40,063 nucleotides of DNA from an uncultured Acidimicrobiales bacterium. GTDB lineage: Bacteria > Actinomycetota > Acidimicrobiia > Acidimicrobiales > UBA10347. Where the stretch lies: contig CALLPT010000253.1 of the NCBI GenBank assembly GCA_938015575.1, positions 1 to 40,063 of the forward strand, given 5' to 3'. Position numbers and translations under genes: made by a program. Shown here piece by piece: positions 1 through 7,098 of this stretch. How positions within the stretch are numbered: position 1 is the first letter of the stretch; every line of letters starts with the position of its first letter. The notes beneath the pieces were generated by a model. It ran no database searches. It saw only the letters and a program-made list of their open reading frames with translations, and was not told where the DNA came from.

Positions 1-503
1 GGAACACGAGTGATGACTGGTCCAAACAAGGCGACCCGGTCGCCATTGTCGTCGTCCATGGCAATGATCGGCGTGCCGACATCGTCGCCGGTCAGATCGA
101 GACCGATTTTCATGCGCTCGGCGATGTCCTCATCGAAGGACTCGTCGTCGAGAGCTTCTGAATATGCGGCGTCAAATCCTGCAGCAGCAAGTGCTGCCGG
201 TAGATCAAAGCTGTCTTGGCGATCGCCGTCATGATGGATACGCGAAGCGAATTCCCAGTAAACGTCCTTGACCGCGGCATCACCTTCGGCCTTGCGGATG
301 CTCTCCATCACGCGCAGCAGTCGGTGGGTGTACTCGACCGGAGCGTGATAGTCGCTGCCTGGATCGGGCTTGTTCTTGTTCAGCAGGCTGATCGGCTGCC
401 AAGTGATGTTGACATCACGATGCGGTTGCACTTCATCGACTACCCAACGGGCAGTCACCCAGCACCATGGTCAAATGGGGTCGACCCAGAATTCGATGTC
501 CAT
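1..503 (-). CDS. Mycothiol-dependent nitroreductase (Rv2466c-like, DsbA fold), probable selenoprotein, C-terminus truncated by window edge; in-frame TGA (473-471) read as Sec
   Basis: Manual translation of the minus strand from ATG 503-501: MDIEFWVDPI-U-PWCWVTARWVVDEVQPHRDVNITWQPISLLNKNKPDPGSDYHAPVEYTHRLLRVMESIRKAEGDAAVKDVYWEFASRIHHDGDRQDSFDLPAALAAAGFDAAYSEALDDESFDEDIAERMKIGLDLTGDDVGTPIIAMDDDNGDRVALFGPVITRV..., open to window start. FWxDPxCPWxWxTxRW and VGTP...FGPV are family motifs recalled from Rv2466c; TGA sits at the first Cys of CPWC. Alternative start ATG at 521. Confidence 0.85.
438..473 (-). promoter_or_regulatory. Candidate bacterial SECIS element immediately downstream of TGA of the nitroreductase-like gene
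   Basis: Minus strand: TGA-CCATGGTGCTGGGT(14 nt)-GACTGCCC-GTT-GGGTAGTC; 8-bp stem (one G.U), loop GUU starting with G, 23-25 nt after TGA. Confidence 0.7.
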
Positions 504-564
504 CGCGCCGAGGCTACTCATCTCGACGTTGTCGCGTCGGGTCGCGGAGCCGACGATGCGCCGC

Positions 565-906
565 TTAGGGCTGCCAGGCCTCGGTTGCGAGAACTCGAGG
601 AAGCGGCGTGACCGTGGTGATCCGGTTGTAGCCGTCGATCCTGGCGTTGAGCTCGTCGACTCGTTTGGCTTGCTCGTCGCCGGTTGCTCGCTGCATCGCC
701 GGTATGGCTTGGCGCACCGATCGCGCGAGTTCGTCGCGAAGCATCTGGTGGCGCTCGCGTTTCGCGAACCGCTCACCCCACCATCCGGCGGCCCGCTGGG
801 TGTCGAGATCGGCGATGGGTTTGCCCGCTCCGGGGAGATTGTCGAAGTAGCCGTTCTCGCGCGCTTCGGCGACCTTGCGTTCAACGATCGCATCGACGGC
901 ACGCAT
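565..906 (-). CDS. DUF1992 (DnaJ-homologue C28-like conserved domain) protein
   Basis: MRAVDAIVERKVAEARENGYFDNLPGAGKPIADLD...WWGERFAKRERHQ; characteristic DUF1992 'GxFDNLPGxGKPL' motif. Start taken at internal ATG of the listed ORF. Confidence 0.8.
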   Translation of the reverse strand: MRAVDAIVERKVAEARENGYFDNLPGAGKPIADLDTQRAAGWWGERFAKRERHQMLRDELARSVRQAIPAMQRATGDEQAKRVDELNARIDGYNRITTVTPLPRVLATEAWQP

Positions 907-977
907 GTCTTCAGGGTAGGCGCGACAGGTTGCAGGTGTCGGAGAAGTGCAACCGGGTGCGGACACCGCACCTGACC

Positions 978-1277
978 TCAGATTTCGCAGGCACCGCCGG
1001 TACCGTCATCGAACTCGACGACGAGCTTCTTGCGGAAGCCACCCTTGGTGTCGACCCGCATGGACTTGGCCATGCCGACGAGCGAGGGTGTGATCAGGAT
1101 CTTGAAGTCCTGGTGGTTCAGGCGGCGATAGGGCGCCAGATTCTTGTTCTTCGTGTTGGTGTCGACCGACACCTCGGCAACCTTGCCTCAACCAACCGCT
1201 TTGATGAAGTCGATGGCCATGACCCCGCCGCGCTTGTCCAGTAATTCGGCTGCTTCGGTTGTCATATCGATCTGCAT
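978..1277 (-). CDS. Small selenoprotein candidate (HesB-like/'CC/Se motif' type), 99 aa with Sec at codon 30 (TGA 1190-1188)
   Basis: Continuous frame MQIDMTTEAAELLDKRGGVMAIDFIKAVG-U-GKVAEVSVDTNTKNKNLAPYRRLNHQDFKILITPSLVGMAKSMRVDTKGGFRKKLVVEFDDGTGGACEI*. Strong Shine-Dalgarno GGAGG upstream of ATG 1277 (CTCGGAGGTTCACCACCATG). The listed ORF 978..1172 covers only the part after the TGA. Confidence 0.8.
1158..1190 (-). promoter_or_regulatory. Candidate bacterial SECIS element downstream of TGA codon 30
   Basis: Minus strand: TGA-GGCAAGGTTGCCGA(14 nt)-GGTGTC-GGTC-GACACC; perfect 6-bp stem, loop GGUC, 21-24 nt after TGA. Confidence 0.7.
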
Positions 1278-1313
1278 GGTGGTGAACCTCCGAGATCAGG
1301 AACCCTTTGGACG

Positions 1314-1394
1314 CTAGCCGTGTTCCCGCTCGCTGCGGATTTCTTCGACCTCGCGGGCCGTCAGGTCGTCGGTATCCGAGCCGCCATCAGTCAT
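1314..1394 (-). CDS. Possible 26-aa acidic small ORF overlapping the hemG stop codon
   Basis: MTDGGSDTDDLTAREVEEIRSEREHG*; ATG 1394 overlaps the 3' end of hemG (GATGACTGATGG). No homolog recognised. Confidence 0.3.
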   Translation of the reverse strand: MTDGGSDTDDLTAREVEEIRSEREHG

Positions 1395-2775
1395 CGTCCA
1401 ACACATGCAATATCGCCGACACGGCGGCGGTGCGGCCTTGGTCGATGTTGGCCGGAATGCCGATGCCTCGGTAGCTCATGCCGGCCAGGAAGATGCCGCT
1501 CGGGTTGAGCTCGCCTTCGGCTCGGGCGAGCCGGTCGAGGTGTCCGGCCAGATATTGCGGGAACGCCGCCGGCCACCGCGAGATCCGCTGGCCGATTGGT
1601 GACGCGTCGATGCCGAGCGCCGTGGCGACGTCGGCTCGAACGAGTCCGATCAGAGCATCATCGTCGAGGGTTGGCGATGTTTGATCACCCGTGTGACCGA
1701 CCGACAGCCGCAAAAGCTCGACCGCCATCTCGTCGGTTCCGGCGAGGTGCGGCCACTTCTGCGTCGCATAGGAACAGGCGGTGATCGTCAAGCTTGGATC
1801 GGAACGAGGCACGACGAAGCCGCTCAACTCCGACGGTTGGCCAAGGGTTCCGACCGGAAACGCCAGGGTCACGAGCGTGACCGACACCATGGGAATGGCC
1901 GACAGCACGAGCGATGCGTGGGCCCACGGCTCGACCAGAACCGAGGCAACCGGAGCGGGCACCGTCAGTACGACCGCCGACGCGTCCAACGCTTCGCCGT
2001 CGGCGAGCGCGACCCGCAAGGTTCCATCGGGCAGTTCGTCGATCGAGTCGACCGTCATGGCTGTCTCGACGATGTCGCCGAGCGTCTCTTCGAGCGCATC
2101 GACGAGCGTCGCCATGCCGCCTTCGAATGAGTGGAAGACCGGCGCGTCGCTTCGTCGACCTGCGGCTTGTTTCTGGAAGGCTGCGACCAGGCTCGGGCCG
2201 CCCTGCGCGGCAGCCAGGATCTGGGGCGATGACGCGACGAGGTCGAGCTCGTCGGTGTCGCCGGCATTGATCGCACCGATCAGTGGGTCGACCAGTGATT
2301 CGTGGACCCGATCGCCCAAGCGCCGCCGCACGAGCGAACCGATCGTGTCGCGGTCGCGCACCGGGTCGGGTTCGGTCCGGGCCAGATCCGCGTCGATCGC
2401 GGCTGCTGCTTCGGCACCGAGCAGGGCCTCGGCAGCATCGCGGTCAAGGGGAATGCCGAGCACGTTCGGCTCGGGCAAGGGCATGAGCCCGTTGGCCGTC
2501 CACACCTGCGCCTTGCGCGATGACGGCGCGATCAGCTGGTCTTCGAGACCGAGTTCTCGCGCCAGTTCGATGCCATGCGGCACGCGAGCAAGGAAGGCAT
2601 CGGCTGCTTCGTCAACCAGGCGACCAAGAAACGGTGACGTGCGGATCTTGCCGCCGACTCGATCGTCGGCCTCGAGCAGCCGCACCGGCATGCCGTCTCG
2701 TTGAAGCTGCCACGCGGCGGCCAGCCCGGCGATGCCACCACCGATGACGATGACCGGCGCGTCGGGCACGGTCAC
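1387..2775 (-). CDS. hemG: Oxygen-dependent protoporphyrinogen oxidase
   Basis: VIVIGGGIAGLAAAWQLQRDG FAD motif, RVGGKIRT, C-terminal SYRGIGIPANIDQGR; overlaps hemE start by 4 nt. Confidence 0.9.
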   Translation of the reverse strand: MTVPDAPVIVIGGGIAGLAAAWQLQRDGMPVRLLEADDRVGGKIRTSPFLGRLVDEAADAFLARVPHGIELARELGLEDQLIAPSSRKAQVWTANGLMPLPEPNVLGIPLDRDAAEALLGAEAAAAIDADLARTEPDPVRDRDTIGSLVRRRLGDRVHESLVDPLIGAINAGDTDELDLVASSPQILAAAQGGPSLVAAFQKQAAGRRSDAPVFHSFEGGMATLVDALEETLGDIVETAMTVDSIDELPDGTLRVALADGEALDASAVVLTVPAPVASVLVEPWAHASLVLSAIPMVSVTLVTLAFPVGTLGQPSELSGFVVPRSDPSLTITACSYATQKWPHLAGTDEMAVELLRLSVGHTGDQTSPTLDDDALIGLVRADVATALGIDASPIGQRISRWPAAFPQYLAGHLDRLARAEGELNPSGIFLAGMSYRGIGIPANIDQGRTAAVSAILHVLDDD

Positions 2776-3827
2776 GATGCGCCGACCAGATGCCCTTCGG
2801 CGTGAACGAGTTCGACGACCTGCTTGAGAATGTCGGGGTTGATCTCAGGAAGCACGCCGTGGCCGAGGTTGAAGATGTGACCGGGGTGCCCACCGTTGCT
2901 GGCCAGCACTTCGCGCACCGCAGCGGCCACCGACGGCCACTCAGACAGGCAGATCACCGGGTCGAGGTTTCCCTGCAAGATTGCGTCGGGCCCAAGGCGC
3001 TCACGGGCGACATCGAGCGGTACCAGCCAGTCGATACCGACCACGTCAGCTCCGGCGTCGCGGAAGCGGGTCAGCAACTCACCGGTGTTGATGCCGAAGT
3101 GAATTCGCGGCACACCCAGCGACTCGACTGCTTCGAAGATCTTGGCGCTGGCGGGCATGACGAACCGTTCGTACATCGACGGGCTCAGGCAGCCGGCCCA
3201 GCTGTCGAACAGCTGGATTGCCGATGCGCCGTTTTCGACCTGCGCGGTCAGGGTCGCGATCGCCTGGTCAGCGAGGCGATCGAGCACGGCCGCGAACAGG
3301 TCCGGGGCGTCGAGCATCATCGACTTCGTCTTGGCCTTGTTCTTCGACGGCCCACCTTCGATCAGGTAGCTGGCGACGGTAAACGGAGCGCCAGCGAAAC
3401 CAATGAGCGGAACGTCGAGTTCGCCGACCAGATTGCGCACGGTCTCGAGCACATACGGAATGTCCTGCTCAGGTTCGAGCGGACGTAGTCGCGCAAGATC
3501 GTCGGTGCTCGTGATCGGCTTTTCCGCAACCGGTCCCACGCCCGGTTTGATGTCGATGCCGAATCCGATGGCGTGCACCGCCGTCACGATGTCGCTGAAG
3601 AGGATCGCCGCGTCGACCCCGTAGCGACGCACCGGCTGCAGCGTGATCTCGGTGGCGCGTTCAGGATCGGCGATCGCCTGGTTGATCGAGCCTTCGCCGC
3701 GGACGGCCTTGTACTCGGGAAGCGAGCGGCCAGCCTGGCGCATGAACCACACCGGTGTGTGGGAAGGGCGCTCACCTCGACAGGCGGTCAAGAAAGCGGA
3801 ATCCGTCAGATCAGCCCGTGCAGCCAC
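2772..3827 (-). CDS. hemE: Uroporphyrinogen decarboxylase
   Basis: PVWFMRQAGRSLPEYKAVR, ILFSDIVTAVHAIGFGIDIKPGVGP, FNLGHGVLPEINPD. Confidence 0.95.
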   Translation of the reverse strand: MAARADLTDSAFLTACRGERPSHTPVWFMRQAGRSLPEYKAVRGEGSINQAIADPERATEITLQPVRRYGVDAAILFSDIVTAVHAIGFGIDIKPGVGPVAEKPITSTDDLARLRPLEPEQDIPYVLETVRNLVGELDVPLIGFAGAPFTVASYLIEGGPSKNKAKTKSMMLDAPDLFAAVLDRLADQAIATLTAQVENGASAIQLFDSWAGCLSPSMYERFVMPASAKIFEAVESLGVPRIHFGINTGELLTRFRDAGADVVGIDWLVPLDVARERLGPDAILQGNLDPVICLSEWPSVAAAVREVLASNGGHPGHIFNLGHGVLPEINPDILKQVVELVHAEGHLVGAS

Positions 3828-3887
3828 GCTTAGACCGTATCGAGCTATCCGGTCGTCTGGTCGAGCCCAGCCACTACCGATTTGGGC

Positions 3888-4685
3888 TCAGAGGGTGGCC
3901 GAGAGTTCGAGTGCTTCGGCCAAGCCGTCCTTGTCGACATCGGCCACGATGTGGCGGGCGATGTCTTTGAGCTCTTGGACCGCGTTGCCCATCGCCACGC
4001 CATGGCCGGAGGTCTTGACCGCGTCGAGATCGTTCGGACCGTCGCCGACCATCATCGCCCGATCGGCGGTGGTGCCCAGCTCGGCCGCGATCGCTTCGAT
4101 GGCGGTGCCCTTGGTGACACCGGCTGTCGTGCACGAGACGAACGCGGTCCCCGGCATCACCGGCGAGGTCGCCGACACGACGTCGACGCCGACCCCGGCC
4201 ATCTCGCTCTGCACCCATTTGGTGACCTCGAGCGGCACGACAAACTGCACTCGCACGACCTCGCCCTGGAGCGAAGCGAACGGGCGGGGCGTGTGCTCGA
4301 GTCCGAGCATCGCCGCGTGTTCGACCGCCGCGTCTGCATCGGTGTCGGCGATGTAGTCGTCGGCGCTGTAGACCTCGAGCACCCAGCCGCTTCGGTCAGC
4401 AACTTCGAATGCCTGCTCAAGCGCTTTGACCGGCAACACCTGGCTGCGGATCTCGCCCGAGCCGGTATGCACGAGCGACGACCCGTTGTGGAAGATGTGC
4501 CAGCCGTTCGGATCGAGCCGCCGCGCGTAGTCCATCGTCACCCCGAACGCACCCCGAGCAGTCGAGAGTGCCAGGTGCTGACCGCGGGCGATCGCGGCCT
4601 CAGCCGCAGCCCACACCGCATCGGTCGGAACATGAGAGGACCCGACGAGTGTTCCGTCGACATCGATACAGATCAGGGGAAGCAC
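3888..4685 (-). CDS. HAD-superfamily (Cof-type) hydrolase
   Basis: LICIDVDGTLVGSS motif I and MMVGDGPNDLDAVKTSGHGVAMGNA motif IV. Confidence 0.85.
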   Translation of the reverse strand: MLPLICIDVDGTLVGSSHVPTDAVWAAAEAAIARGQHLALSTARGAFGVTMDYARRLDPNGWHIFHNGSSLVHTGSGEIRSQVLPVKALEQAFEVADRSGWVLEVYSADDYIADTDADAAVEHAAMLGLEHTPRPFASLQGEVVRVQFVVPLEVTKWVQSEMAGVGVDVVSATSPVMPGTAFVSCTTAGVTKGTAIEAIAAELGTTADRAMMVGDGPNDLDAVKTSGHGVAMGNAVQELKDIARHIVADVDKDGLAEALELSATL

Positions 4686-4860
4686 CCGCTGACCCTAGCC
4701 AGCTCGCCATGACCGGACGCCACGATTGCCGCCGGGCAGGATATCGAGGAGCTGGACCGCCTCGAAGCCGTGCTCGCCGACTTCGATTGAGGGGCCCTCG
4801 GCACCGGTCGCACGCCCCAGCACGAGGTTCGATCTCGTTCGTTCACCTCTACGCTTGAGT

Positions 4861-4880
4861 ACCCCCTTTTCGGGGGGTTT
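4861..4880 (+). other. GC-rich hairpin in the helD-like gene leader
   Basis: ACCCCC-TTTTCG-GGGGGT followed by TT; lies between a TACGCT -10-like box (4850-4855) and the SD/ATG at 4899. Confidence 0.5.
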
Positions 4881-4898
4881 CGCACCGAGGGCACCGCG

Positions 4899-6959
4899 AT
4901 GACGCAGAGCGAACATCCCGACTTCCGCGCCGAGCAGGAGTACATCGCGCGCGCATACGGCCATCTCGATCGATCGCGCGACTCCGCTCGGACGGTGACC
5001 GACAACGTCGAGTCCCGCCGCGGCGGCACCCACCAGGCCCGCTACGAACGCGACGTGATCGCGGCCAACGTTCAGGATCGCCTCGATGACCTGGACATCG
5101 GCGATCAGTCCCTCATCTTCGGGCGTATCGATCGCACCGAGGGCGACGCCTATCACATCGGTCGCGTCGCCGTCTGGGACGAAGCGCGCAATCCGCTCGT
5201 CGTCGATTGGCGGGCACCGATCGCCGAGCCGTTCTATCGAGCTACTGGTCGACAGACCATGGGGCTCGCTCGCCGACGCCACTTCATCACCCGCTTCCGC
5301 GAGTTGCTCGGCATCGAAGACGAACTGTTCACCGGGGCGCTCGAAGAGAGCGAACGCGATGCGACCTCGATCAAGGGCGAACGCACCCTGGTCAACGCCC
5401 TCGAGACCGCTCGGTCCGGGCGCCTTGGCGACATCGTCGGCACCATCCAAGGCGAACAAGACGAGATCATCCGCGCGCCACTCGCAGGTGCCGTCATCGT
5501 GCAGGGCGGTCCCGGCACGGGCAAGACGGTCGTCGCGCTCCACCGAGCCGCCTACCTCCTCTATACGCATCGGTTCCCGCTCGCTCGCCAAGGTGTCATG
5601 GTCATTGGGCCGAACCGACTCTTCCTGACCTACATCGAACAGGTGCTGCCGTCGCTCGGCGAGTCCGGGGTCGAGCTCACGGTGCTGGGCGACTTCGTTC
5701 CCGACGCTCGGGTCCGAGGCAACGATGCGCTCCACATCGCGCGCATCAAGGGCGACTTGCGCATGACCGACGTCATCCGGCGTGCCGTTCGCCAACGTCA
5801 GCGGCCGCTGCGCGAAGACCTGGTCGTGCCGTATGGGGTGCAGCGGCTGCGCTTCAGCGTCCGCCAGTCCGAGGAGCTCATCGCTCGCACTCGACGTCGA
5901 TCGCGCTTCCACAACCACGGCCGCAAGTTCATCGTCGAGGACTTCTACGACCAGCTCGCCAACTCGGGCCGCTACGAAGTCGATCCCGAGGAGCTGCGCG
6001 ACCATCTTCAGTCGACCGACGAGGTTCGCGCCGCGCTCGAGTGGATGTGGCCCGTGCTGTCGGCGACCGAATTGCTGCATGACCTCTATGGGTCCAAGGC
6101 GCTGCTGCGAGCGGCCGGCGAGCGCTACTTCGGTGGGTCGATCGACGGCTTGCACCGGGAACGCACCGACCATGCCGAGGTGCTGTGGACCTCCCAAGAC
6201 GTCCCACTTCTCGACGAGGCGCACCAGCTCGTCGGTCCACGCTCCGGAAAGGCTCGTGACCACGACCTTCGCACCTACGGCCACATCGTGATCGACGAGG
6301 CGCAAGACCTCTCGCCGATGCAGCTGCACATGATCGGACGGCGCTCGCTCAACGGTTCGATGACGATCGTCGGCGACATCGCCCAGGCGACGAGCGCGTG
6401 GGCTCATCAGGACTGGGAAAGCGTCGTCGATCAACTGCCGACGCACAAGGGCATCAACCGATACGACCTGACGATTGGCTATCGCGTCCCCGGCCCACTT
6501 ATCGAGCTCGCCGCCAAGGTTCTCAAGCTGGCGATGCCCGGGCTTACGCCGCCACGCGCTGTTCGCCCCGAAGGCGATCCGCCTCGGTTCGTCGTGACAA
6601 CGCCCGAGGACTTCGGCAACGCGCTCGCCACCACGATCGCCGAGGAGCGTGCCGCCATCGGGGCCGGCAACATCGCCGTCATCTGCGCCACCGGCGCGGC
6701 CGAAGATGTTTCCGAGTTCCTCAACGCGCACGAGATCGACCACGGCGTCGCCTATGCCGGCGCCCTCGAAAAGGAGATCTCGGTCATCGAAGTGTCGATG
6801 GTCAAAGGCCTCGAGATCGACGCCGCGATCGTGATCGAACCGGACTCGATCGTCGAATTCGAGCCCCAAGGACTGCGCTCGCTGTACGTGGCGCTGACCC
6901 GAGCCACCCGCCGGTTGGCAATCATTGACACCGGCGACTCAGCGCACGTTCTGCGCTAA
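4899..6959 (+). CDS. HelD-like UvrD/Rep-family helicase (RNA polymerase recycling type)
   Basis: AGAVIVQGGPGTGKTVVALHRAAYLLYTHR Walker A, HIVIDEAQDLSPMQLHMIGRR, N-terminal EQEYIARAYGHLD. Confidence 0.85.
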   Translation: MTQSEHPDFRAEQEYIARAYGHLDRSRDSARTVTDNVESRRGGTHQARYERDVIAANVQDRLDDLDIGDQSLIFGRIDRTEGDAYHIGRVAVWDEARNPLVVDWRAPIAEPFYRATGRQTMGLARRRHFITRFRELLGIEDELFTGALEESERDATSIKGERTLVNALETARSGRLGDIVGTIQGEQDEIIRAPLAGAVIVQGGPGTGKTVVALHRAAYLLYTHRFPLARQGVMVIGPNRLFLTYIEQVLPSLGESGVELTVLGDFVPDARVRGNDALHIARIKGDLRMTDVIRRAVRQRQRPLREDLVVPYGVQRLRFSVRQSEELIARTRRRSRFHNHGRKFIVEDFYDQLANSGRYEVDPEELRDHLQSTDEVRAALEWMWPVLSATELLHDLYGSKALLRAAGERYFGGSIDGLHRERTDHAEVLWTSQDVPLLDEAHQLVGPRSGKARDHDLRTYGHIVIDEAQDLSPMQLHMIGRRSLNGSMTIVGDIAQATSAWAHQDWESVVDQLPTHKGINRYDLTIGYRVPGPLIELAAKVLKLAMPGLTPPRAVRPEGDPPRFVVTTPEDFGNALATTIAEERAAIGAGNIAVICATGAAEDVSEFLNAHEIDHGVAYAGALEKEISVIEVSMVKGLEIDAAIVIEPDSIVEFEPQGLRSLYVALTRATRRLAIIDTGDSAHVLR

Positions 6960-7098
6960 CGCGCCACCTCCCGCCAACACCGGCCCTCAGTCCGACCCAG
7001 CTGAGGTGTCTGACACCCGCAGCTTTTTGCAACGTTTTGGCTGCGACCCCAGGGGGTGGACTGCGCACCGCATCTCAGCTCAGCCGTAGCATCGAGGG

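Noticed and set aside
471-971. 166-aa ORF ending in ...MDIEFWVDPI
   Set aside because: Its body is a wrong-frame read of DUF1992; only its last 10 codons belong to the Sec nitroreductase gene.
4686-4800. Frame ending ...DATIAAGQDIEELDRLEAVLADFD* after a TGA (4710-4712)
   Set aside because: Looks protein-like but has no plausible start, no conserved domain and no upstream coding support; likely chance.
4695-6869. 724-aa minus-strand ORF antisense to the helD-like gene
   Set aside because: Long antisense ORF typical of high-GC DNA; the opposite strand encodes a full-length recognisable helicase.
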